Shown here piece after piece: positions 1-10,981 of a stretch of 32,544 nucleotides of DNA. A model generated the notes under the pieces. That model had not been told where the DNA came from. It worked only from the letters and a program-made list of their open reading frames with translations, and did not search any database. The stretch lies in NCBI GenBank assembly GCA_001598975.1, contig BBXU01000377.1, forward strand, positions 1-32,544. Direction: 5' to 3'. The stretch's first letter is position 1; every line of letters begins with the position of its first letter. A program made the translations under genes and the position numbers. The stretch comes from Parachlorella kessleri. Lineage: Eukaryota; Chlorophyta; Trebouxiophyceae; Chlorellales; Chlorellaceae.

Positions 1-3000
1 GGGGGCCGTGGTGTTTGACAAGGACACAGTCTACATCGACATCCCCGACTGGAAGGTGGCTTGTGCCTGGGTGGGCCGGCGGGTGGGTGCGCGGGCAAAG
101 GGGAGGGGGACGAGCGAGAGTAGTGGCGGCCGCCGGGTGCCCAGGTGGAAAGACTGAGGCGTCGGGGCGGCCGGGTGTGTGGCAAGAGCGCCGCTGTGTG
201 CATTGCCACCACCCTGGCTGGGAGCTGGGCGGGCGGGCTGGTCGGTCCAGCGCGGGAAGTGATGGGGAGCGCAGGGTGTGCAAGTTGGTCATTCTCGGAA
301 CCAAGCTGTCCCCAGGGAATCCCCCCTGACTTGCGGCCTCTGGCTGCAAAGATCGTCATTTTGACCAGGGTGCAGCCCGGGCTGCTGTGTGCCACCCGCA
401 GCCTTCGCAGCCCCACTCCTGACCGCCCCCCTGCCCCACCCTGCCAATGCTAGTGACCTGGAATTGGCCCCTGCTCACGTCCCACCCTGGCCCCGCTGCC
501 CATGCACTACTGCGCGCTCCCTGCAGGTCCAGTTCAGCAACCCCACCGCGGCTCCCGGGGGCGGCCCCGGGGGCGCTGCCGCCGGCGCCGGCAGCACCGG
601 GGGTGGGGGCATGGGGGAGGGCGAGGAGATGGTGCGTGGGCTGGCGGCCACGCGGGTGGCGGTGGACCAGAAGCTGGACAAGTCGCGTATACAGGTGAGT
701 TAGGGGTTAGTCAGGAGATGGTGCGTGGGCTGGCGGCCACGCGGGTGGCGGTGGACCAGAAGCTGGACAAGTCGCGCATACAGGTGAGTCAGGGGTTAGT
801 CAGGAGATGGTGCGTGGGCTGGCGGCCACACGGGTGGCGGTGGACCAGAAGCTGGACAAGTCACGCATACAGGTGAGTCAGGGCTTGGTCAGGACGGGTA
901 GTTGCGGCCTGGTTGTGTGCGTGGCGGGCGGGGGCAGGGGGCCGGGGGTTTTGCCGGCTGCCAGGCTGGCAGCGGACCAGGAGGTATGGGGAGGTAGCGC
1001 ACACAGGGTGGTCGGCGAAAACGGCACGAGTATGTTTGGTTTGAGCAAGCATTGGTCCGTGGACTAGAAGTGACACGAGCTAGCGGACGGCAGAGGAACG
1101 CGAGGAAAGGCCTTACCAGCGCCGTGCTTGAGGTTGGGACATCTCATATTGTGCCACCTTGTGCAAAATCATGGGCTGGCAGCCCATTCCGCATGGTTCA
1201 ACCAAGGTCGCGCCGTCGCCCTTCCTTCCGTCCTTCAGCTGTTTGCTGGCGGGCGGGCCATCAAGGGCGCTGACGTGGGTGAGTCAGACGAGGACGGGGA
1301 TGAGTCGTCCGACGACGAGGATGGCGCCAGCGCCCTCTCATCTGATGAGGGTGGTGCTGACATGGCAGGCAGTGATGAGGAGGAAGAGGGAAGCGAGGAT
1401 GAGGTGAGCACCTATGCCCAGCGTTCGTCGATAGCAGCTTCCTTCCTATGCATTGCGTATTCCGACTCAGGGGTCCTCAGCATGGGTGCTTGCTAGGGTT
1501 GAATACATAACTTGTGTGGGTTGGTGGTACAGTATTTCCGTCCGCAGTTGTGTCGCGGGCCCCGCCGTGCCCCCCCAACTACGCTCATGGCCATTGCAGC
1601 AGGCTCAGCGACAGGTAGCCGGTGCAAAACTGCCTGTCATAAAGCCCACACTGTTCTTAGCCATGCCGTACGGAACCCTTCAACCTGGCAGGTAGTTGCA
1701 AGCGCCGCAAGCGGTGCTGGGCAGGCACCACCACACCACCCGTGGCCTCAGATGCACACCACCTCATGCACACAATCTTATGCACCACCTGATGCAGCAT
1801 CCCGTCATCTGCCCCCTCCCTATTGTTACACCCCTTTGCAGGGCGGCCCGGCGGCGCCGCGCATGCCGCGTGGGCGGGTGGTCCTCGCCTCCGACGGCCG
1901 CGTGCGGCGGCGAGCAATGTTTGGCCAGGAGGGGGCAGTGCCGCTGGAGAACGGCTTTGCTGCTGGCGCGGCCAACGGGGCCGGGTCTGGTTCGGATGCG
2001 GACGACTCTGAGGGAGAGGAGGATGGGGAGGGCGGCAGCGAAGGCGAGTCAAGGAAGGGGGTTTGGGAGGTTGGCTAGGGTTAAAGGGGTTGCAGCCTCG
2101 GTGGGGCGCTGGAGGGGGACCCGTTTGGTGAGGCGGGATCTGGGAGGGCTTGGCAGGTGGGCCGTCACCTGGCCACTGTGCGTCCATAAGGGGCTGCTTG
2201 AACAGTGCCGCCAGGATCCCAGCCACGCGGCCTCGGCCATTCGTCGATAACAGCTTCCTTCCTATGCATGGCGCATTCTAACTCAGGGGTCCTCAAAGGC
2301 ATTCTCAGTGCGGCGCCCTGCAGGCAGCGAAGAAGAAGATGGCTTTGCAGACGGCACAGACGCCAATGGCGGCGAGAGCGACGGCGACAGCGAGGGCCTG
2401 GGGGCCGCGGCCCGCTGGAAGGGCAACCTGCTGGAGCGGGCCGCTGCGCTGTTCAGCACGCGGGGGGCCGACCTGGCGGGCTACATCTACGGCCAGAAAG
2501 CAGTGGTGGAGGTGGGAGAGGGCATAGGGACAGAGATGTGATTTGGGTAGGGTGATGGGACTAGCGGGCTGCGGCGCCATTTGGCGCCCTGGAGTGATAT
2601 TGAGTTATTTGGGGTGTGGTTGTAAGCAGAAGGCGGGGGTGGGGGTGAAATGAGGATCGGGGGCAGGAGCCTGCTTTAGCGGGCGGCGCCGCGGTCTAGC
2701 ACCATTTTCCTTGAGTGAAGCGTTTCAGGGCACATATGACATTAGGCGCAGGTGGATACGGGACCGAGGTAGCCAAGGAAAGGCATGGGTTGCATGCCGT
2801 CAACTAGAGGGCTGTGTGGCAGCTGAGTGGGGGTTTCAATTCTGTTCCGCGGTGCACTGCCTGCTGGGCGTCGGCAATGGTTGGGAAGAAGGCAACAGAG
2901 AGAACTAATGGATCAGAACACATCCAAGACTCAGGAGCATACTTGCATCCAGCCCTGTCAGTACAGTCCGCCCCTATCTCTCGCTGCGCACAACCCTGCC

Positions 3001-6000
3001 ACCCTAACTAATAGGAGAGGATTGAAGAGAGGGGATGAGATAGGGACTTGCCGATACCCTTTGTCTCTGCCTCCCTGTAGGCTAATGGCAGTGCACAGCG
3101 GCGGGGTGGCGGGGGTGACTCCTCAGACGATGAGGAGCTGTTCCGGCCAAAGGGCCGCACAGACGCCTCGGGTAGGCGCCAGTGCCGGGGGCTGGTTGAG
3201 TACCCTGGCCTTAGTGACACTCTGTAGAATACTTTCCAGGCTTTGGGGTGGGGTCCGTTGGTTTGTCTGTAGCGGGTGCGTGTACACCACTTAGTCGTGG
3301 AGTTGTTGTAGTCTATGCATGCACGTATGCACGCAAGCTGCGCAGCCGAGCCCGCCCAAGGAGGGCAGAACCCTCAGCGCCTATGCCCCAGTCCTGCCCC
3401 TTTCTTGTGAATGCTACCTTTTCCCTGAGAAACTCTGGCCTTGTTTTGCACAGGCGCCGGCCCCGCCAGCGCTGCACTGGACTCCCGGGACGCGCTGGAC
3501 TGCAGCCGCGCCGCGCTGGACGCCGCCGGCCTCGCTCAGTGGGAGGGGGCGGGGGCGCCGGAGCGCCTGCGCAACCGATTTGTCACAGGTGACACATGCT
3601 GGCTGCATGGGCGGCGCATGCCTACTCACGCTGTGTGCCCTGGTCCCCATCATGTGCCCACTGATGGCGGCGTTGGCAGGGGGTGGGTGGCGGGGCTTCA
3701 CACGGGCTTGCCATGCCCTGATGATAACACTGTAGTCATCTTCAGCAGGAATCTTCTCTTTGCTTTGCGAGCCGTGGTAGGGCCGAGAGGAAGTCTTTGC
3801 GTGATGACGTAAGACATTGACAGCTACACTAACAGTGCTTACTGGAGTGCCTGGATGGCTAGCAGGGGACTGGGCGGAGGGGGAGGCGCGTGCAGCGGCC
3901 CGGCCGGCGGAGGCCGGATCAGAGGGGGAGGAGGGCGAGGACGAGGGCGGGGAGGTGTATGGAGACTTCGAGGACCTGGAAACAGGTGGGTACTTTTGCT
4001 TTGTGTGTGATTGTGTCAAATCGCTAGGGAGGATGACGGTGGAGGAGCTCCTGGAGGGCTTGGAGACTGGTGGGTGGGTGGGTTGGGAGTGCCGCTTTGT
4101 TGCAGTGCTGCTCTGCTCAGCTGCTGGCTGGGTGAAGGGTAGAGGTCCCGCCGAGCGGCTACACTAGCGGATGAGCAGGAAAGGGTGGGTGTGTTGCTAG
4201 GCGGGCAGGCGCTGGTTTGCTAGCTAAGTCCAGGCTTACGGGGTTACCGGCAGGCAGTTCCACTATGATGGGATGCCCTGACGACCGGTGTGTCACCCAC
4301 TGCACGTCTCCCTCATGGCTCCTGTGGGTGGTTGACCTCTCCTCTGTGCAGGCCAGCGGTTCTCGGGCAGCGCAGACCCCGCCACCCGTGCGGCGGCGGC
4401 GGCGATAGAGGCGGCGGCCGAGGAGGAGATCCGGGCGAAGAAGGCCGCCAAGAAGGCGGCCTTTGACACCGAGTACGACGAAGGTGGGCGGCAGCAGCGG
4501 CCGCGGACGTTGCTGGGCTGTCAGGGGTGGTGCGAAAAGACTGTGATAGGACCCCGGGTCAGAGCTTGGCAAGATTAAATTTTCGTGCCGGGAGCGGCTG
4601 GTGTCTTCCAAGCCGTCCAAACTTGCGGGGTACCTTCTGTAGCAACCCCCTGGCAGTGTGTTCCCTCGTGCCACGCTGGAGCAGCGGTGTTGAGGTGCTG
4701 CAGAGACTGCCCCATTTCCATGCTCATGTCAGCCTCACTCCCCGTGGGGTATCTGCACCCTGGCTGCTGCTTTGGGCCTCTGTGTTTAGACCAAGAGCAG
4801 CGATGCAGGCCTGCGTCCTGCTGTGCGAGCCTTGCCCAGCACAGCACCCGGGTGTAACCGCAATGCCTTTGCATGTGCAGGGGGTGGGGCCAAGGCGGTC
4901 AAGGACGATGCCGCCCCGCCTCAGAAGAAGCGCCCCGGCCAGCAGCAGGGCGGTGGGGAGGAGGGGGAGGAGGAGACATACTACGATGCCATGAAGCGGG
5001 AGATGGCGGAGCGCGTGAACAAGACCAAGGCGGCCATGGATGCCCTGGATCCGATGCAGCGGGTGGCCATGGAGGTGGGTGGGTGGATGCTTCTAGTGGC
5101 CATGGATGCCTTGAATTGATGCATGGTGGCCTTGGATGCCCTGGATCCGATGCAGCGGGTGGCCATGGAGGTGGGTGGTGGGGCATCACAGAGGTCCCAG
5201 CATTGACGAAGTAAGGACCAAATGCAGCCCAGCCCCGTTGCCTGCCGCCTACTTCGCATTTCAGGCCCACAGGCCCCGCATCTACGTGCGCCTACGCATC
5301 TGCGCACCTACCCACCCCTGTGCGGACCTGGCCTGCGTGCTGCTGACCGAAGTTGCTTGGCACGTGCACGTCCTGTTGTGCTGCACGGCAAGCCCTCCGC
5401 CCTGCTGACCAGCTGCTCTCCCTCCCACCTACTGACCAGGCCAACCCCCCCCCCCCCCCCTCCTGACTCGCGTGCAGGGCCACCGCCCCGGCGTGTACGT
5501 GCGCCTGCGCTTCTCCGGCCTGCCCTGCGAGCTGGTGCAGCACTTTGACCCGCGCATGCCGCTGCTGGCGGGGGGACTTCAGCAGGGCGAGGAGGCGGTG
5601 GGGTACTGCCAGCTGCGCCTCAAGCGACACCGCTGGTTCCCCAAGCTGCTCAAGAACCGGGACCCGCTCATACTGTCCGGTGGGTGCCTGCGGATTGATG
5701 AAAGGGGTCACCGGGGGAAGCGGGTTGCATGGTGAGGTGTCGGCTCGTTTTTGGGGTGCGGCGCTTGTGGCAGGTGTGCTTGTCTGTTTGGCGAGTGGGC
5801 CTGGTGCTAGCAAACCAGCTGAGGGTGTGAGGAAGAGTTTGGGCTGGCGGGCAGGGGCTAGGGCTGGTTGTACAAAGCTCGACTGGTGTTCCATGTGGGT
5901 GCTTGCCTCTCAGCACAGCACAGGGGCGCCGGGGTGACAGCGGGAAATGCTGGGGTGGCAGCGTACCAGCCAGGCTTGCCAGGGGCTGCCCTGCCTCTCG

Positions 6001-9000
6001 CTTATAGGAGGCTGCGCTGTGTGTGCAGTGGGCTGGCGGCGGTACCAGACGCTACCCGTGTATGCTATCGAGGACAACAACGGGCGGTACAGGTACGGCC
6101 TCCAATTTTTGTGCCACCTGCCGTGCCGTGCTGTGTTTTGCTGTGCTCCCTTGGGCCAGCCTTGGCCTCAGGCTCCGGCTTGCAGAAGCGGTGTGACGGA
6201 GTTGTACCACATGGGATGTGCTCCTCACATCCAATGACAGCTTTATGGTCAGTCTTGCCAACACCCCGCGGACGCAGCCATTCTGCACAGCACTGGTGCA
6301 GCAACCGCCCTCGTACCCCACCCACAAAGTATGCCTTACTCGCTCTGGTACCTCCTTCTGCAGGATGCTCAAATACACGCCCGAGCACATGCACTGTTTG
6401 GCGGTGGCTTGGGGACCCCTGGCCCCTCCCAACACCGGCGTCCTGGCAGTGCAGGTGGGTGGACTGAGCAAGCTCAGCTGATCACTTTTGCGACTCCGAC
6501 TGACCAGCCTGACGCTTGCGGGTGGCTTGCAAGCCCCTGTAGGCAACCTTTACTTAGCGGCGTGCCTCCCTGGCCCCCCCAATGCAGTCTACTCTGCGTG
6601 TTACCCATCTTGCCGGCAGCGTCAGCCATCGCTTTAGTACCTGCTTGCTTGGCCGGCGTGAAGCAGCTGGTTGCAGCACACAGCGTGTCGCACTGTGACC
6701 TCTTCTTCAGCGCTCGGCATGAACCACTCCCATGCCTCATGCATTGGGTTTTCTACAAGGGGCATGGCTATCTGACACTAGGGAGGATCGGCCATGCCCT
6801 GCAGAACACAGGCGTGCAGCAGCGCAACTGGCGGGTGTCCGCCACGGGGGTGGTGCTCCAGCTGGACGCCGCTGTGCGGGTCATGAAGAAGCTGAAGCTT
6901 GTGGGCACGCCCTTCAAGGTGTGACATCTCAGGCCAGGCCAGGCAACTTGGGTTGTAGCGGGCGCTGCTTTAGCACTCCGAGTTCTTACCGATTGGGCTC
7001 TTACCGGTTAGGCTCGTACCGTAGAGCCTTGGCATGATCCGTATAGGCTGCAGGAACGGTTGGCACACGGCATATGTGAGCAGCAACAGCCAACTGGCTT
7101 CCTCTCTATATCTTCCGTCTCCTCCATGCTGCTTGCAGATCCACCGGCACACGGCCTTTGTGGCGGGCATGTTTAACAGCCAGCTCGGTGTCCTCATACA
7201 TGCAGCATCTGCCCTACCCCTGTGCTGCAGATCCACCGGCACACGGCCTTTGTTGCTGGCATGTTCAACAGCCAGCTGGAGGCCGCCAAGTTTGAGGGCG
7301 CCGCGGTGCGCACCGTCTCCGGCCTGCGCGGCACAATCAAGAAAGCGCTGCGGCCGGGCACGCAGGTGGGGGGCTGGGGGTGGGTGGGTGGGTGGGTGGC
7401 TGTCTGTACAGCAAAGCACGTTGCCCCCCCTGACAGGCTGGGCTGTGCTTATTTTGTGGCCCCTATTTCGAGGCACCCCCCACTTCAATCCACCCAGGAC
7501 GGGTGGCACCTACCAACCACAGCTGGCACAGCTGCTAGTGTTCCCCCGTGGCTGGCATGCGTTGCTTGGCACTGGCATGCAGCGAAGGATGTCATCCCGG
7601 GGCTGGCCGTGCTGCAGGGGGGCGCCAGGGAGGGCAGCTACCGCGCCACCTTTGAGGACAAGCCGCTGCTCAGCGACGTCGTCTTCCTCAGGTGTGCAGC
7701 ATGCCCGCCCACCCTAAACCGCTCGGTTGGAGCGCTGTGCTGTGCTGTGCTGTGCGGGAGTGTCTGCGCACGCAGCGCTGCTTCTTGTCAAGTTGACCAG
7801 GATGGATTGGTAAGGGTGCATCGCTATCGGAGGGTTGTCTCACAAGGCTGGCCCTGCAATACTGATGCGTGAGGTTGCTCGGTGGGACCCCAGCCCCGCA
7901 TTCCCTGCAGCGTCCTCCGCGATGCCTTTTAATTGGCCATGCTGTGCACGCTGTGATCACGCTGTGCAGGGCGTGGGTCCAGGTGGACATCCCCAAGTTC
8001 TTTAACCCCGTCAGCAACCTGCTGGCGCCCCACGCCGGCCCGCGGCGGGACCCCAAGCCCCGCAAGACCCGCAGGGGCGCCGCCGCCGCCGACGGACAAG
8101 AGGAATCCCCAGGCGAGGCGCCAGCAGCGGCAGCCGCAGCGACCGGCGGCGGCAGCGGCCATGCAGGCGCAGCGGCTAGTCCGCCGGAGGCCACAGCGGC
8201 TGGGGCGGGAGGTGCAGCAGCAGCGGCGGCAGCAGGGGCGGCGGCGGGGTTCATCCCGGCCTCCAAGTTTGGCGGGCGACGGCCGGGCATGTCATTCAAG
8301 CTGGGGCCTCAGGGGCTGGGGTACTACCCGGACGGCCCCGCGGCAGCGCCAGCGGCAGCAGCAGCAGCAGGCGATGGCCATGGAGCGGACAGGGCGGCAG
8401 CAGGGCTCCCAGGTGCGCGTGCGTGCCGTGTGCGCTTTGTGACTTCCCTCCAAATCGGTGGCATGGAGAGCCGATCATGCGTAGATGGTTGCTGCCTACA
8501 AGGGCTGCCAGGGAAGTGTTTTGGGTTCTTGCCGGACGTGTAGAGGTGCACGTGCCCCGTGCACCCCAGCGGTGCACACCCGGGAAAATACCAGGATGGG
8601 GGATTCCTGGTGGGGGCCTCTCCCCAGGGTGCGGCAAGGCACATGAGCTGGGTGGTGGCTGGTTCTCTGCTATCATGTCCTGCTGGCATTTGTCGGGCGC
8701 AGACAGGGGCAGGGATGTTCTCTTTTGAAAAGCGCACAACCCCTCCCAGCCTTTTTCAAACAACCGGACTCTTCATATTGCTGCCGGTCTTCTGTGCCTG
8801 TCTTTCTCCCTAGCATGGCTTGAGACCGCCTGCACCCAGCCTAGGCACAGGCACGTGGTGCGGGGGGAGTATCTGCCGTGCAACAGCAGTTGCCAGGCCC
8901 TGCTGGTACCATGCTGCCAGCTAATCGGTGGGGTGGCGTGTCAATAGCCGGGCCACATTCGCCTTTCGCTTTGGAGATTGTTCGTGCGTCGGTTCGAACC

Positions 9001-10863
9001 TCGCTTGCAGATGATAGCATTGCTTTCCTGCCAAGGCCCCACGCTCAGAGTTTCTCCTGGGGTGCTCGGAAGTGTGGGTCACAAGGTTGGCAATGATCTG
9101 GACTTTTGCTTCAATTCCTACGGTGCTCTAGGCGCCCCCGCCATGTCAGGAGGTGCTGTCACAGCAGGCTCAGCACACCGGTGAGGCTTTAGGCCGGCAC
9201 ACCTGACGTTGCATGTGCTTCTTCTGCTGCCCTGCAGGTGCCGCGGTTGCCACGGCTGGCGGTGCAGCAGGCGCCGCCGGCTGGGTGGGCGTGCGGACCG
9301 TGGCTGAGCTGCGGCGGGAGCTGGGGGCGGGCGCGCCGCGCAACTCGGACTCGCTGTACCGCGAGATTGAGCGGGCGCCGCGCAAGTTCAACCCCCTCAA
9401 GATCCCCAAGACGCTGCAGGTGGGCTCTAGCCTGAAGGCTCACATGCCTTGCTGGGCCGTTGGGAGAGAAGCGCGGGGGAGGGGGGGGGAAGACTGCTTG
9501 AATGTTGCAGGTTGCAGCCGAGTTGTTGGCTCGGCCTCTTGGTGCTTTGCTTGCAGTGTGTCTTGGAAGCTGGGTGATGCTGGCCCTGTTGTCTGCTGGC
9601 AGTGCCTTGCTGTGCACTGGCTGCTTCAGTGGTATAGCTGTGCCGAGGGCCTATGCTGTAGCACATGGCCTTGCCAGGGACTTTGAGCTGCCCCTCAAGC
9701 TTGGCTCGCCTCCTTGTGAAGCTGAAAGATATCTCCCCATCCTGGTGGAGCGGTGTCCCACCTTGCGGTTCCCAGAGCTCCGGCTTTGCTCCCGCCATGA
9801 ACCAACCCATTGCTTGGAACACTTGTCTGCTCAGCTTATTCCTCAATTCTTTGGCGTGTACCCTGCAGGCGGCGCTGCCATTCAAGACAAAGCCCAAGCT
9901 GGAGACCAAGCGCAGGCGCAAGACGCTGGAGCAGAAGCGCGCGGTGGTGCTGGAGCCGCAGGAACGCAGACAGGTAGGTCTTCAACCAACGGCTGCGGCC
10001 TCCCGGGTGGGGGACGTGTTGTGTGACCGTTGGGCAGGTGACGGGGTGGGGTTGTGTGCTGGAGCCGCAGGGGCGGCCGTGGGTGGGTGGGGCATGTTGC
10101 GAGGTACGCGCTGTCTTCTAGGCCCCTTGCTAGATGGCTCTTGGCGGAACATCTGCCTTTCTTGCCTTCCATTAATTTGCTTGCTGCATCGTAGTGGTGG
10201 GCCTGCCTGCCTGCTTGCCTGACAGCTCCTTGGGCTCGCCCCTTCCCTCTGCAGGTGACGCTGCTCCAGCAGCTGAACACCATCCGCAACCAGAAATCAG
10301 CCACGCGGCGGGAGCAGCGCACGCGGCAGAAGGCGGAGCGCGCAAAACGGCAGGCGGCGGAGGAGCAGTGGAGGAAGCAGTACAACAGGTGGGTGTGATG
10401 AAAGGGGAGGGCTGGTAGTGCGGGGTCTGCAAGGCGGCATGTGTGGAAGAGCAGTGGTAGGTCCTGTACGGAAAGTGGGCTGAGTTCAGCTGTCCACTGC
10501 TGAGGGGTAATGGTTGGCGAGCACCGCAGCATGCTCGCCTGGTACGACTTGAGGTCAATGCAGCTGGGCGCCTTTGTAGGCCCCATGCTTTCCCAGGAGC
10601 TGCCACAGGGGTGCGGGCGATATCTCTCTTGCGGATTTGTCCAGTTGTTGTCCCCAGCCGCCGAGTTCACCACCCAGCAAGGAACCCCTGGCAATGCCTG
10701 CCAGTGCGGGAAGTGGGCACGCTGCCCTCGTCTAGGCTATGTCGTGCTCTGTCGTTCACTTGTCATGCGCTGGGCCTGATGCAGGGAGGAGAGGAAGAAG
10801 CGTTATGTAGAGAAGGGCCAGGCAGATAAGCGCGCAGCCAAGAAGGCGCGGTCGGGAGACTAG
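1..10863 (+). CDS. BMS1: Ribosome biogenesis protein BMS1, C-terminal ~1,025 residues (5' end outside window)
   Basis: BMS1 is the nucleolar GTPase that works with RCL1 in maturing the small ribosomal subunit. Exons by eye: 1-55, 527-694, 1239-1403, 1842-2043, 2324-2511, 3081-3171, 3454-3588, 3865-3985, 4352-4483, 4881-5074, 5478-5679, 6029-6092, 6364-6454, 6805-6918, 7231-7365, 7618-7691, 7970-8412, 9238-9419, 9869-9973, 10255-10388, 10785-10863; phases agree at every join. Family hallmarks: acidic linkers ([15 protein letters not shown]), [101 protein letters not shown] and a basic C-terminus. The N-terminal GTPase domain is missing because of the window edge. Exon 7970-8412 carries an Ala/Gly-rich insertion. 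The intron at 2044 appears to use a GC donor. Identity is strong; individual splice sites are less certain. Confidence 0.93.
625..893 (+). repeat. Three tandem copies of an 89-bp unit spanning an exon end and its donor site
   Basis: Copies begin near 625, 714 and 803 and differ at only a few bases. Each has 69 bp of the BMS1 exon end ([18 protein letters not shown] is encoded in all three) and a 20-bp piece starting with the GTGAGT donor. Copy 1 is the exon end in the gene model; copies 2 and 3 fall in the next intron. Confidence 0.95.
1423..1479 (+). repeat. Intronic repeat, copy 1 (partner at 2240-2295)
   Basis: About 57 bp beginning TTCGTCGATAGCAGCTTCC and ending in CTCAGGGGTCCTCA matches 2240-2295 with only a handful of substitutions. 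Both copies lie in the same orientation inside different introns of BMS1. Neither has coding potential that fits the gene. Confidence 0.9.
2240..2295 (+). repeat. Intronic repeat, copy 2 (partner at 1423-1479)
   Basis: Second copy of the short intronic repeat. It ends about 28 bp before the 3' splice site at 2323, whereas copy 1 sits near the 5' end of its intron. The different placement argues against a fixed splicing role. Confidence 0.9.
5035..5190 (+). repeat. Duplicated exon end and donor in BMS1 (96-bp offset)
   Basis: The segment GATGCCCTGGATCCGATGCA, continuing through the GTGGGT donor, occurs at 5039 as the end of the coding exon and again at 5135 inside the following intron. A shorter third piece, GTGGCCATGGATGCC, lies between them near 5096. 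Only the first copy joins in frame in the gene model. Confidence 0.9.
5444..5477 (+). other. Long cytosine run forming the polypyrimidine tract of an intron
   Basis: A homopolymeric C run of roughly 17 bases ends near 5460 and is followed by TCCTGACTCGCGTGCAG, the acceptor of the exon at 5478. It is an unusually pure polypyrimidine tract. Its exact length is a likely place for sequencing error, but it is intronic, so the protein would not change. Confidence 0.8.
7139..7278 (+). repeat. Duplicated exon start with acceptor in BMS1 (92-bp offset)
   Basis: About 48 bp starting ATCCACCGGCACACGGCC follow a TGCAG acceptor at 7139 and again at 7231, with about four differences. The second copy continues in frame into the conserved [16 protein letters not shown] block and is taken as the real exon start. 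The first copy runs into non-coding sequence after the codons for NSQL. Confidence 0.92.
7366..7400 (+). repeat. G-rich GGGTGGGT intron start
   Basis: Immediately after the exon end at 7365 the intron has several runs of three or more G (GGGGGGCTGGGGGTGGGTGG and on). Such a sequence could form a G-quadruplex in the RNA next to the 5' splice site. Only the base pattern is seen; the structure is inferred. Confidence 0.55.
7734..7755 (+). repeat. GCTGT pentanucleotide microsatellite
   Basis: Four consecutive GCTGT-type units lie in a BMS1 intron downstream of the exon ending at 7691. This is a simple repeat with no sign of function. Confidence 0.7.
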
Positions 10864-10912
10864 AGCGCTTTTATGATGGTGCTGTACTGCCCGCCTGACG
10901 TGTCGTTTCAGT

Positions 10913-10945
10913 GCAGATGCAGCTAAGAGGGCGTGCTGCATCTGC
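10913..10945 (+). other. Perfect 11-bp inverted repeat in the BMS1 3' UTR
   Basis: GCAGATGCAGC at 10913-10923 is the exact reverse complement of GCTGCATCTGC at 10935-10945, separated by 11 bases. Two further G-U pairs could extend the stem in RNA. It lies 50 bp after the stop codon and about 32 bp before the TGTAA motif, so it would sit in the 3' UTR. Confidence 0.8.
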
Positions 10946-10976
10946 GTGGTATGTCGCAGCCAGGCCATGCCCAGAA

Positions 10977-10981
10977 TGTAA
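10977..10981 (+). terminator. TGTAA polyadenylation-type signal of BMS1
   Basis: TGTAA is the usual polyadenylation signal in green algae of the Chlamydomonas type. This copy is about 114 bp after the BMS1 stop codon, a sensible distance for a short 3' UTR. Confidence 0.55.

Noticed and set aside
625..893. Possible CRISPR-like repeat array
   Set aside because: The copies are directly adjacent with no unique spacers, and the unit is coding sequence of a eukaryotic gene plus a splice donor.
8985..9010. GGTTCGAACC, a tRNA T-loop-like motif
   Set aside because: No matching acceptor, D or anticodon stems could be found around it; the arms do not pair as a T-stem, and it lies in a BMS1 intron.
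9882..10694. 270-codon minus-strand frame opposite BMS1 exons
   Set aside because: It is an antisense shadow of GC-rich exons and introns with Pro/Arg/His-rich content and no recognisable domain.
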